Assembly (NCBI RefSeq): GCF_008373765.1
Contig: NZ_VUJW01000010.1
Coordinates: 1 to 64,000, forward strand
Reading direction: 5' to 3'
Source: Nocardioides antri
GTDB taxonomy: Bacteria; Actinomycetota; Actinomycetes; Propionibacteriales; Nocardioidaceae
Length of the DNA: 64,000 nt
This document shows positions 43,144 through 51,280 of this stretch, piece after piece. Position 1 is the first letter of the stretch. Each line of letters begins with the position of its first letter. Below the pieces are notes generated by a model. That model was not told where the DNA came from, did no database searches, and was given only the letters and a program-made list of their open reading frames with translations. The translations under genes and the position numbers were made by a program.

Positions 43144-43159
43144 ATCTTGACGTCAAGAT
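43144..43159. promoter_or_regulatory. 16-bp palindrome, MarR operator
   Basis: ATCTTGACGTCAAGAT is fully self-complementary, and its core TTGACGTCAA is a usual MarR-family target form. It lies 27 bp from the MarR start and 23 bp from the hydrolase start. Confidence 0.78.
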
Positions 43160-43182
43160 AATGCGGACGTAGGGTCACCACC

Positions 43183-44085
43183 GTGGACCAGCTCACCATC
43201 GACCTCGACCAGCTCCGGATGGCGTCGCTCGCCTGGGGCCCGGTCGCCGATCGCGAGGCGCCGCTGGCGGTGCTGCTGCACGGCTTCCCCGACACCGCCC
43301 ACACCTGGCGGTACCTCGGTCCCGCGCTGGCCGACGCCGGCTACCGCGTGGTCGCCCCGTTCACCCGCGGCTACGCGCCGAGCGGCCTGCCCGCCGACGG
43401 CAGCTACCACGTGCCGGCCCTGATGAGCGACGTCCTCGAGCTGCACGCCGCGCTCGACGGCGACGCGCGCGCCGTACTCATCGGGCACGACTGGGGTGCT
43501 ATCACCGCCAACGGGCTCGCCGCCGCGGAGGACAGCCCCTTCCGCCGGGTCGTCTCGCTGGCGGTGCCGCCGTTCCCCGCGATGAACCCCTCCCGCGACG
43601 ACGTCGGCCGCTGGGTCGCGACGATGGCGCGGCAGGCGAGGCTGAGCTGGTACACCCTCTTCAACCAGCTCCCGGCCCTCCCCGAGGCCACCTTCGACCG
43701 GCTGGTGGCACACCTGTGGCGCCAGTGGTCGCCCGGGTACGACGCCACGGCCGACCTCGCCCACCTCGCCGCCTCGGTCTCGACGAAGGAGCGCAAGGCC
43801 GCGGCGCTCGGGTACTACCGCGCCCAGCCCCGCCAGTGGCGGCTGCCGGGTCGCTATCGGCACCTCGCCCAGGCGTGGGTCGGCTCGCCGCGGGTGCCGC
43901 TGCTCTACCTCCACGGCGCCGACGACGGGTGCCTCGACATCCGCTGGGCCGCGCGGGTCTCCGCCCGGCTTCCCAGCGGCGGGCGGAGCGCGGTCATCAC
44001 CGGCGCCGGGCACTTCCTCCAGCTGGAGCGGCCCGACGTCGTCAACGCCCGGATCCTCGAGTTCCTCGCAGAGGAGACGCCATGA
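43183..44085 (+). CDS. alpha/beta hydrolase
   Basis: A 300-residue alpha/beta hydrolase. It has the oxyanion motif VLLHGFPDTAHTW, the nucleophile elbow LIGHDWGAITANGLAA (Asp as in epoxide hydrolases), a helical cap, and the catalytic acid/His near LLYLHGADDGCLD and TGAGHFLQLERPD. GTG 43183 is 24 bp after the MarR palindrome. Its stop overlaps the methyltransferase start. It may detoxify an epoxide or ester that also serves as the MarR ligand, which is inference. Confidence 0.84.
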   Translation: MDQLTIDLDQLRMASLAWGPVADREAPLAVLLHGFPDTAHTWRYLGPALADAGYRVVAPFTRGYAPSGLPADGSYHVPALMSDVLELHAALDGDARAVLIGHDWGAITANGLAAAEDSPFRRVVSLAVPPFPAMNPSRDDVGRWVATMARQARLSWYTLFNQLPALPEATFDRLVAHLWRQWSPGYDATADLAHLAASVSTKERKAAALGYYRAQPRQWRLPGRYRHLAQAWVGSPRVPLLYLHGADDGCLDIRWAARVSARLPSGGRSAVITGAGHFLQLERPDVVNARILEFLAEETP

Positions 44086-44852
44086 CCCACACCTGGGACC
44101 CCGACCGCTACCTGACCTACGCCGACGAGCGCGGTCGTCCCTTCGTCGACCTGATCACCCGGATCGCGGCCACGGATCCCCGGACCGTGGTCGACCTCGG
44201 CTGCGGGCCCGGCAACCTGACCTCCCTCCTCGCCGAGCGGTGGCCGCAGGCGCAGGTCGCCGGCGTCGACAGCAGCGCCGCGATGATCGAGCGCGCCCGG
44301 CGCGACGTCCGTGGCATCGACTTCGAGGTCGGCGACGTCCGCGAATGGACCGCGCCCGACGGCGTCGACGTCCTCGTCTCCAACGCCACCCTCCAGTGGC
44401 TGCCGGACCACCTCGAGCTGCTGCCGCGGCTGGTCGAGCAGGTCCGCCCCGGCGGCTGGCTCGCCTTCCAGGTCCCCGGCAACTTCGACGAGTCGAGCCA
44501 CACGATCCGCACCGAGCTCGCGGCGGAGTCGGCCTACGCACCTCACGTCGCGGACGTCGCCGTGCCGTCGTCGTACGACGCCGCAACCTATCTGCGAGCA
44601 CTCCACGCGCTCGGCTGCGAGGTCGACGCGTGGGAGACGACGTACCTCCACGTCCTGCACGGCGAGGACCCGGTCTTCACCTGGGTCTCCGGCACCGGCG
44701 CCCGCCCGACGCTGCAGGCCTTGCCCGACGACCTGCGGCCGCGGTTCGAGGACGAGTTCAAGCGCCGCCTCCGCGACGCCTACCCGGACGACGGCCACGG
44801 CGTCGTGCTGCCGTTCCGCCGGATCTTCGTCGTCGCGCGGCGGAGCGCATGA
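44082..44852 (+). CDS. trans-aconitate methyltransferase-like SAM enzyme
   Basis: A 256-residue class I methyltransferase similar to Tam. WDPDRYLTYADERGRPFVDLI is the family's opening, motif I is VVDLGCGPGNLTSLLAERWP, then AGVDSSAAMIERAR, VSNATLQWLPDHLELLPRL, PGGWLAFQVPGNFDESSH and a C-terminal LPFRRIFVVARR. Tam methylates trans-aconitate or related tricarboxylates. The actual substrate here is not known. It is coupled to the hydrolase before and the VOC remnant after it. Confidence 0.86.
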   Translation: MTHTWDPDRYLTYADERGRPFVDLITRIAATDPRTVVDLGCGPGNLTSLLAERWPQAQVAGVDSSAAMIERARRDVRGIDFEVGDVREWTAPDGVDVLVSNATLQWLPDHLELLPRLVEQVRPGGWLAFQVPGNFDESSHTIRTELAAESAYAPHVADVAVPSSYDAATYLRALHALGCEVDAWETTYLHVLHGEDPVFTWVSGTGARPTLQALPDDLRPRFEDEFKRRLRDAYPDDGHGVVLPFRRIFVVARRSA

Positions 44853-44991
44853 TCCTCCACCACGTCCAGGCGGCCTGCCCGCCCGGCGGTGAGCCCGCCG
44901 CCCGCCGCTTCTCCCCGCGGCCCGGCTGCAGTCGCTGGGGTTCGACGGCGCCGGAAACCGGGTCGAGGTGATGGTGCCCGACAGTGACTAG
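44849..44991 (+). pseudogene. decayed VOC (glyoxalase-like) gene
   Basis: The beginning MILHHVQAACPPGGEPAARRF is that of an intact VOC/glyoxalase family protein, coupled to the methyltransferase stop by ATGA. After about 21 codons it goes out of frame. In another frame the end reads QSLGFDGAGNRVEVMVPDSD and stops at 44989-44991; that is the normal VOC ending, with GNRVEV holding the metal-ligand Glu. The middle (roughly 70-80 residues in relatives) is missing. So the gene was broken by internal deletion plus frameshift. Confidence 0.75.
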
Positions 44992-45119
44992 GCACGGCGG
45001 AACCGTGAGCACCCGCCCGCCGGGCACAGGGCGCAGTCGGTGCCGCGCCGCAGGTGCTCATGCGCCTTCCGAGGATGCCCGCACACGCACAGATCGTCCG
45101 GATGGCGCCGCGGGACCAT
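44988..45119 (-). CDS. cysteine-rich mini-protein
   Basis: About 43 residues (MVPRRHPDDLCVCGHPRKAH, EHLRRGTDCALCPAGGCSRF). Five Cys and two or three His (CVCGHPRKAHEH, CALC, GGC) suggest a zinc ribbon or knuckle. Similar short proteins with this CVCGH...CALC pattern occur in actinobacteria as far as I recall. The ATG at 45119 is taken, but TTG 45146 could give a 52-residue form. Its stop shares the bases CTAG with the stop of the VOC remnant on the other strand, so the ends overlap by 4 bp. Confidence 0.55.
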   Translation of the reverse strand: MVPRRHPDDLCVCGHPRKAHEHLRRGTDCALCPAGGCSRFRRA

Positions 45120-45447
45120 GCGACCCAGCAAAGACGTGTAGACCAAGGCGCGACCGAGTTCCTGGTCGCTTGTGGGGCTCGCCACCGCTCCATCTCCCTC
45201 CGTGGCACCGGTCCACCACGGGCGTGCGGGTAACGCGCTCCCCCACGCTCCGGCGCCGCATCTCCGGATCCCCGCCCGAAGACCCCACGGCGTCGCTCCA
45301 TGGAACACCGGATGGGGCAGTCTTGCACGATCCCGAGCGGGTACGGGCAAACTTGTCCCGCTATCGGCCGTCTAGTTGCAGTGTGGCGTCTAGGCGGGCC
45401 GCGTCGGCAGACCAGATCAGCGTGCGACAGGAAGCGGGTGCGAAGCC
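45120..45447. other. intergenic region, 328 bp
   Basis: I see no credible gene. The open frame that continues upstream of the mini-protein on the minus strand is Pro/Trp-rich and shadow-like. The stretch probably holds the promoters of the mini-protein (minus) and the lipoprotein pair (plus). No clear palindrome was found. Confidence 0.4.
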
Positions 45448-46008
45448 ATGGGGATGCGACACGCGCGCTGGTGCCGGGCCGTTCCGATCTTGGCCTGTGC
45501 GGGCCTGCTCCTCGGCTGCTCGTCGGCTCTCGACGGGGACGGTGAGGAGTCCTCCGCGGGATCGCCGCCGCCGGGTGAGGCCGTGGCCCCGTCCGGGCCG
45601 GTGAAGAGCCTCCCCATCGGGGGGTCGGTGGAGTGGCAGGGCGCCCGGACGAGCGTGACCGCTGTGCGCCGCCCGTTCGGCGGAGCCTCCAGAGCGCCGG
45701 AGGGCGCCGGCCAGGAATGGCTGGGTGTGCGCGCGGTGACGTGTGCAGGTGACGACCCCGTCGAGGCGGGGTGGTACCTGTTCGCCGCCCACGGTCCTTC
45801 GTCCGAGCGCTATCCGGCTCCGGTGTGGGAGGAACCGTCGTGGCCCCGGCCGCAGTACCCGCAGCGGATGGTCGATCCCGACCAGTGCGTCGACGGCTGG
45901 CTGGTGATTCCGATCGTCGTCGCGGCGCCGGTCGCAACAGTTCGCCTCTCCGACCCGGACGGCATTCCCCTCGGCGAGTGGCGGCTCCCGGAGGAGGTCA
46001 GCGGGTGA
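45448..46008 (+). CDS. putative lipoprotein, tandem paralogue 1
   Basis: A 186-residue secreted protein with a lipobox LLGC at 21-24 after a basic start, so probably anchored to the membrane by Cys24. The mature part shares a layout with the next gene: GAGQEWLGVRAVTC, SWPRPQYPQRM, DQCVDGWLVIPI, then a final strand pattern. This looks like an immunoglobulin-like (DUF4352/Telomere-repeat-type) sandwich with one disulfide. Function unknown. The stop overlaps the next start. Confidence 0.72.
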   Translation: MGMRHARWCRAVPILACAGLLLGCSSALDGDGEESSAGSPPPGEAVAPSGPVKSLPIGGSVEWQGARTSVTAVRRPFGGASRAPEGAGQEWLGVRAVTCAGDDPVEAGWYLFAAHGPSSERYPAPVWEEPSWPRPQYPQRMVDPDQCVDGWLVIPIVVAAPVATVRLSDPDGIPLGEWRLPEEVSG

Positions 46009-46652
46009 GATCGCTCAGACGCGGCATTCGTCCGCTCCTCGCCGTCACCGCGGTTGCTGTCGCCGTCAGCGCTGCGTCCTGTGACGCCGACGCGCCGGGG
46101 GAGTCGGACGGACCGGGAGGAGGGAGCGGGTCCTCGTTCGACCCGCAGCTGGGCGTGGACCCGACCGCGCCGGTCGAGGAGGGCGAGCTGCCCGAGCCCG
46201 GGCCGACCGACCTCGCGCAGCTCGACGACGATGCCCGCGGGCTGGCGCTCGGCGACGAGCACGTCGTCGGTGGCAACCATGCGACGCTGCTGGAGGTACG
46301 ACGACCGCTCCCGTCATCTGTCGACGCTCCTCGCCCGGGCCCGGGTCACGAGTGGGCGGGCGCTCGGGTGAGGACGTGCTTCGAGTCCGACCTCGATCGA
46401 CAGCTGGAGATCGGGTCGTACCTGTTCTCCGCGGTCAGTGAGGACTCGATCTCCTACCCCGGCGTCCAGCCAGAAGCAGCGGGATGGCCGGTGCCGCAGT
46501 ACCCGGGCTACGGACGGCTGGCGCCCGGGCAGTGCACGAGCGGCTGGATCGCGATCCCGGTGCCGGTCGACGCGACACTGACCTCGATCGTGCAGAGCGC
46601 GGTCACCACGGACCCGGTCTCGGAGTGGACCATCCCTGGCGACGCGTGGTGA
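46005..46652 (+). CDS. putative lipoprotein, tandem paralogue 2
   Basis: A 215-residue secreted protein. A hydrophobic start ends in AASC (Cys26), an imperfect lipobox. A long acidic Pro/Gly linker follows. The folded part repeats the plan of the previous gene: GPGHEWAGARVRTC, GWPVPQYPGYGRLAPGQCTSGWIAIPV and a closing VSEWTIPGDAW. The shared GxGxEW, PxPQYP and QCxxGW motifs show the genes arose by duplication. GTG 46005 overlaps the preceding stop. Confidence 0.7.
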   Translation: MRSLRRGIRPLLAVTAVAVAVSAASCDADAPGESDGPGGGSGSSFDPQLGVDPTAPVEEGELPEPGPTDLAQLDDDARGLALGDEHVVGGNHATLLEVRRPLPSSVDAPRPGPGHEWAGARVRTCFESDLDRQLEIGSYLFSAVSEDSISYPGVQPEAAGWPVPQYPGYGRLAPGQCTSGWIAIPVPVDATLTSIVQSAVTTDPVSEWTIPGDAW

Positions 46653-46662
46653 GGCGGGCGTC

Positions 46663-49131
46663 TCAGCGAGGGGCGAACACCCACACCTCGTCGTTCGCGT
46701 AGGCGACCGTCCACTCTGACGAGGACTCCAGCGCTGCGGCCAGGTCGAGGATCGCGTCCCCGGGCAGCGCGCCGTAGTAGCGCGTCTCGTCCTCCATCGA
46801 CCGCGAGAGCACGAGGAAGACGCGATCACCGAACTCCGCCACAACCTCGTCGCGGAGATCTGCCGTGGAGAGGTTGAGGAGCCGACCCCGCTCGAACTGG
46901 GGATAGTCGATGATGGCCGGGTCGTTGATGGTGTGGAGCGGGTTGCGGCGGGAGTAGCCCGCAGAGATGCGTCCCGGGAACGTCCGGGTCAGATGCACGA
47001 TCGTCGACCCGGGTGGCGTCCGCTCGGAAAGCCAGCGGGACGCGGCGACCTCGTCGTCGGAGATGCTGAGGAACGGGTACATCCCGAACGACGACGCCTG
47101 GGCGCTGGCGAGGAACGTACCGACGGTGAGCGCGCCCACCATCGCGACGGCGGCTGCGCGGTGCTCCGCCAGGTCGGCCACCCGCTTGGCGATCAGCGCG
47201 CAGAACCACGGGGAGGCGAACAGCCACACGCGGTACGGCGCCTCGCCGCCGTAGTTCCCGGCGAGCAGGACGAACGCGGGCATCACTGCGAACATGACAG
47301 GTACGAGCACCGTCCCGAACCGACGGAGGTAGGAGAGGGCGGCCAGAGTGCCGCCGCCGAGCACCAGTGCGGCCACGACGCGTGCTGCCGTCGCAGCGAG
47401 CTCCTGCGCGTCGGAGGAGGGCCCGGTGACCAGGCTCTGCGCATTGGCGAAGCTGAAGCCGGTCAGCGCCGTGTTGGTGCCGAGGACCTCGTTGTGGAGA
47501 TAGAGCCAGACGAACGGCAGCATCGCCAGCACGGCGTACCCCCAGCGCCACCGTCCGAACAGCCATCCCGCGAGAGCCGCAGGCGCTAGCTGGAGCACCA
47601 GGACGTACGGCGTGATCTGGTGCGAGACCACGACCAGCAGGTAGGTGGCCACGACCGTCGCGGCCAGCACACCACGCGCAGCGGGTTCCAGTGGCTGCGG
47701 CGGGGACAGGTCGCGCAGGGCCCAGCTGCAGGAGCGGCCGAACCACCCCGTGCGTAGGCGGTCCTGGGGAAGCGACCGCAGGAGGGTGACCACGTGCGCG
47801 AGGCAGAGCAGCACGAGCGCGAAGCAGAACGTCTGGGGCGAGAAGTAGAACTGCCCGGCCCACATGGTGCAGAGGAAGAGCAAGGTTGCGACCATCGGCG
47901 TGACGAGATCGCCGAACAGCCGGTGGACGGCCACGCCGAGACCGACGGCTGCCATCCCGACGAAGAGCGGCTGGGCGAAGTTGGCGTAGGTCAGCAGATC
48001 CGCCCCGGAGACCGCCTGGACCTGTGCGGCGACCGCGAAGAACCCCGGCCACTGCTGGTAGAGGTCGCGAGGGTCCTGCAGCGGCTGCTGCTGGACGATG
48101 AGATCGACGACGCCGAGATGCTTGTACGCCCACCCCGCGAGCAGGTTGTGGTCGAAGAGGACCCGCGGTGGCGTGAACAGGAAGGCCACCGCGATCAGCC
48201 CGGCGGTACCCAGCCGGACCGAAACGGGACGTATCAGCACGGCGACGACGACGGCTGCGACGGCGAGCGTCACGGCCGCCGCGAACCACGGTCCGAGCGC
48301 GGGGAGGAGGCCGTATTCGCCGACGGGCTCCCGCCTGCTCCCGATCAGGCAGACGACGTACGCCGCCGCGCTCGCGAGGAGCAGCAGGCAGCCTGCCCGG
48401 ACACTGGTGCGGACGCCCGACCGTGGTCGCGGGGTGGTCGGGGAGACGAACCGGTAGGGGGATGTCCGGCTTCGCCGGATGGCCACCGCCGCGCCCGTCA
48501 GTGCCGGGGCCACGAGGGCCCCGTACTGGACCAACGGCAGCTGGTAGGTCGTCCATGCGGCCAACAAGGCCACCACGCCGGCCCAACACACGCTCAGGAG
48601 GATCGTGGTCACGCCGCGATCCGGGCCGGCCGCCCGACCGAGCGCCAGCACGATGCCGAGACCAGGCCCCACTGCCGACACGGCCACCACCGCGACCACG
48701 GCGAGCGGACCGCCTTGGCCCGCGACGATCAGGGCGGTGCTGACGACGATCCCGGCGACGAGCGTCCAGGCGACGCGAGCTGAGGCCGCTTCGGCAGGAC
48801 GGCGGGCGACCGCGGCCGAGGACTCCGCTGCCCGCTCCCGAGCCAGGGCGACGATGCGCGACGCCTCGGCCTGCGCCGCCGCCACGATGACGCGAGCATC
48901 CTCATCGGCGGCAGCGAGCCTGCGGCTGACCCGTGCATGGCTGGAACGTCGGACCGCGGCGGCTTCGTCACGTGCCGAGGCCATGCAAGCGGCGGCATCC
49001 GCCGCGGCGGCGTCACGCGTGGCGCGCGCCCGTCGTCGGAGGGCCTCGGACCTGCGGCGGGCGCGCAAGGCCTGGATGCGATCGGACGCGTGGTCGTCCG
49101 CATCCGGTCCGGCGTTGTCGGTCGAGGTCAC
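46663..49131 (-). CDS. large polytopic membrane protein with N-terminal coiled coil
   Basis: An 822-residue protein. Residues about 18-115 are an Ala/Arg/Glu-rich coiled coil (IQALRARRRSEALRRRARATRDAAAADA and onward). From about 118 there are some 14 helices, with outer loops such as LFDHNLLAGWAYKHLGVVD and YQQWPGFFAVAAQVQAVSGAD, then a soluble C-terminal domain (DDEVAASRWLSERTPPGSTIVHL onward). The layout resembles GT-C fold glycosyltransferases or polymerases of surface glycans, but no catalytic acidic motif is certain. It is the last gene of the polysaccharide cluster. Start is GTG 49131, with a weak ribosome site. Confidence 0.72.
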   Translation of the reverse strand: MTSTDNAGPDADDHASDRIQALRARRRSEALRRRARATRDAAAADAAACMASARDEAAAVRRSSHARVSRRLAAADEDARVIVAAAQAEASRIVALARERAAESSAAVARRPAEAASARVAWTLVAGIVVSTALIVAGQGGPLAVVAVVAVSAVGPGLGIVLALGRAAGPDRGVTTILLSVCWAGVVALLAAWTTYQLPLVQYGALVAPALTGAAVAIRRSRTSPYRFVSPTTPRPRSGVRTSVRAGCLLLLASAAAYVVCLIGSRREPVGEYGLLPALGPWFAAAVTLAVAAVVVAVLIRPVSVRLGTAGLIAVAFLFTPPRVLFDHNLLAGWAYKHLGVVDLIVQQQPLQDPRDLYQQWPGFFAVAAQVQAVSGADLLTYANFAQPLFVGMAAVGLGVAVHRLFGDLVTPMVATLLFLCTMWAGQFYFSPQTFCFALVLLCLAHVVTLLRSLPQDRLRTGWFGRSCSWALRDLSPPQPLEPAARGVLAATVVATYLLVVVSHQITPYVLVLQLAPAALAGWLFGRWRWGYAVLAMLPFVWLYLHNEVLGTNTALTGFSFANAQSLVTGPSSDAQELAATAARVVAALVLGGGTLAALSYLRRFGTVLVPVMFAVMPAFVLLAGNYGGEAPYRVWLFASPWFCALIAKRVADLAEHRAAAVAMVGALTVGTFLASAQASSFGMYPFLSISDDEVAASRWLSERTPPGSTIVHLTRTFPGRISAGYSRRNPLHTINDPAIIDYPQFERGRLLNLSTADLRDEVVAEFGDRVFLVLSRSMEDETRYYGALPGDAILDLAAALESSSEWTVAYANDEVWVFAPR

Positions 49132-49166
49132 CCCGCAGTCACCGAGCCCTTCGCTCGCCGGCGATC

Positions 49167-49931
49167 TCAGGTCCGCGTCTTGCGGAGCAGGCCGCGCCGG
49201 CTCCCGGCGTCGCCCCGCCGGTGCTTCGACCCCCTCATCGCCTCGTCAGGGTCCGTCGACGCCGGGTCGGCCACCTGGGCGGGGACCTGGTGCGGCCACT
49301 GCAGGACCACCGAGGGGGAGACGACGCTCGAGGTGTCGACGTCACCGGGCAGCTGGGCGAGGTTGCGTCTCGCGGACGCGACTTCGGCGCGGACCCTCTC
49401 GAGCTCGTCGTCGAGGGTCACGGCGACGCGTTCGAGAGCCTCGATCATCCGGACCGCCTCCGCCCGGGTGGCGAGCAGCTGCCGCTCACGCTCCGCCTCC
49501 CCGCTGCGCACCCGCTCCAGCTCCCTCTCCGCCGCCTCGACTGTCTCCTTTGCGCTGGACCGCAGGTCGGCGGCGTCGTGGCGGAGGGCGGCGACCTCCG
49601 CGTGGGCCTCCCTCGTGATCCGGGCGGCCTGGTCCTGGGCCTCGAGGAGGAGTCGGTCCGCCTCCTCGCGGGCGGTCGCGATCCGCTGTGCCGCCGCCGT
49701 CGCCGCCTCCTCCTCGGCTCGAGCCGCGGCGTGCTCCGCCTCGCGCACGAGGGTTTCGGCGCGCTCGAGGGCCGAGCGCTTCGTCTCGAGTGCCTCGGCG
49801 ACCAGCGCGTCGGCCTCCTGTTGCAGAACGAGCGCGGCGCGCAGGTCCTCGATGCTCGCAGCGTCCGTGGCGGGTGGGTCGGGCACGATCGGCACGACGC
49901 CAGGAGTGGGGTTCAGCGGGGAGTCGGTCAT
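49167..49931 (-). CDS. coiled-coil protein in the polysaccharide cluster
   Basis: A 254-residue soluble protein. A Pro-rich start (NPTPGVVPIVPDPPAT) is followed by an almost continuous coiled coil (about 30-200; EDLRAALVLQQEADALVAEAL through RVRAEVASARRNLAQL) and a basic tail (SKHRRGDAGSRRGLLRKTRT). It resembles DivIVA/Wag31-type scaffolds in character, though the DivIVA N-terminal domain is not seen. It overlaps the flippase stop (ATGA) and precedes the membrane protein that has its own coiled coil. A partner or scaffold role is inferred. Confidence 0.75.
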   Translation of the reverse strand: MTDSPLNPTPGVVPIVPDPPATDAASIEDLRAALVLQQEADALVAEALETKRSALERAETLVREAEHAAARAEEEAATAAAQRIATAREEADRLLLEAQDQAARITREAHAEVAALRHDAADLRSSAKETVEAAERELERVRSGEAERERQLLATRAEAVRMIEALERVAVTLDDELERVRAEVASARRNLAQLPGDVDTSSVVSPSVVLQWPHQVPAQVADPASTDPDEAMRGSKHRRGDAGSRRGLLRKTRT

Positions 49932-51280
49932 CGTCTTTCGCCTTCGGATCCGGGGGCTGATGGGGGTCGGGCGTCGACAGCGCCGGGCGGGGGTTCGTGG
50001 AGAAGGGACCTGAGCCAGCGCACCGTGACGGGCAGGACGGCGAGTCCGCCCACGGTCTGGGTGGCGCAGTACACCGCGCCCACGCCGGCGAGACCGAGGG
50101 TCTCGCCGTACGCGACCACGGCGGCGAGGACGCACCCTGCGGTGGCGACGTTGGCCAGCAGGACCGGCCACGGGCGCTGGAGGATCAGGCAGAGTGCCCA
50201 GAACAGGAGGAGGGCCGCCGTTCCCGGCAGCGCGAGGCCGAGCCAACGCAGGAGTCCTTCGGCCTCGTGTGCGAAGTCGCCGCCGAGGAGCGCGAGGGGG
50301 ACCTGGGGCAGCAGTGCGCAGCCGGCCGTTCCAGCCGCCACCAACGCGGCCTCCAGCCGGAGCTGGCCCCGGAGAACCGTGGGCGCCGCAGCTGGGTCGG
50401 CGACCGCCTCCCGCACGGCCGTGATGAGGACATTGCTCAGGAGCAGCGTGCCGATGGCGATCAGCATCCACGGCACGTAGAAGTAGCCGCCGGCCCGAGG
50501 CCCCATCGTGAACGTCACGACCGCTGGGAGAAAGGTTGCCACGGCTGTGACGACGGCGGTGTTCGCCGACTCGACGGCGACGAAACGGCGGAGCTCGTGC
50601 GGCTCCGGCAGTCGCGGACGTCCGTGTGCGCGAGGAGCCAGTCTGCCGAGCACGATGGCGTTGAGAACGACCACCGCAGTCCCCATGGCGATGCCCCAGG
50701 CGAGCACGGCGTACCCGGAGGTCGCCGCCACCAGTCCACAGAGGGGAAGCAGTGCGAGGCGCGCGACACCCATGGTCACGTTCTCCAGGGGGACCCACGC
50801 TGCCTTGCCGAGCCCGATCAACCCCCCGTCCTGGATCAGGAAGATCGCACTCAGGACGACGAGAACGGCGAAGCCGACCGCCCCGATACCGGTCGACGCC
50901 GCCGATCCCCAGGGGGTTGCGAGGAAGGCCAGGGCGGCCAGGGCTGCCGCGCACCCAGCAGCCAGGTAGCTGCGGCCGATCAGTCGTCCGGTGAGCTCGC
51001 CCGCGCCCGGAAGGAACCGCGCGAGCACGTCGGTGAGGTTCAGGCTGGCGGCGCTCCCCAGGAAGGTGATCGTGGCGATCTGGGCGGCGGCCGCGCCGAC
51101 CACGTCTGCGCCGTCGCGCCGGGCGACGACCACCCAGAACAGGTAGGTCGTCGCTGCGGTGCCGACGGCCGACGCGATCAGCGCGAACGACGACGTCGCC
51201 GCCGCTCGGCGCGCTTCGGTGTGACGATCCGGGTTTCCGCCTGGCTCGCGGCTGCCCCGACCGCTGTCGAGGACGGTCAT
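49928..51280 (-). CDS. polysaccharide flippase (Wzx-like, MOP superfamily)
   Basis: A 450-residue protein with about 14 helices, matching Wzx/MOP flippases in length and pattern: SFALIASAVGTAATTYLFWVVVARRDGADVVG, ATITFLGSAASLNLTDVLARFLP and later VTFTMGPRAGGYFYVPWMLIAIGTLLLSN. Such proteins move undecaprenyl-linked glycan units across the membrane. ATG 51280 overlaps the GT gene stop by 4 bp and its own stop overlaps the coiled-coil gene. Confidence 0.8.
   Translation of the reverse strand: MTVLDSGRGSREPGGNPDRHTEARRAAATSSFALIASAVGTAATTYLFWVVVARRDGADVVGAAAAQIATITFLGSAASLNLTDVLARFLPGAGELTGRLIGRSYLAAGCAAALAALAFLATPWGSAASTGIGAVGFAVLVVLSAIFLIQDGGLIGLGKAAWVPLENVTMGVARLALLPLCGLVAATSGYAVLAWGIAMGTAVVVLNAIVLGRLAPRAHGRPRLPEPHELRRFVAVESANTAVVTAVATFLPAVVTFTMGPRAGGYFYVPWMLIAIGTLLLSNVLITAVREAVADPAAAPTVLRGQLRLEAALVAAGTAGCALLPQVPLALLGGDFAHEAEGLLRWLGLALPGTAALLLFWALCLILQRPWPVLLANVATAGCVLAAVVAYGETLGLAGVGAVYCATQTVGGLAVLPVTVRWLRSLLHEPPPGAVDARPPSAPGSEGERR

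Noticed and set aside
49167-49931. DivIVA/Wag31 identity for the coiled-coil protein
   Set aside because: The conserved DivIVA N-terminal membrane-binding segment is not found; only general coiled-coil character is shared.
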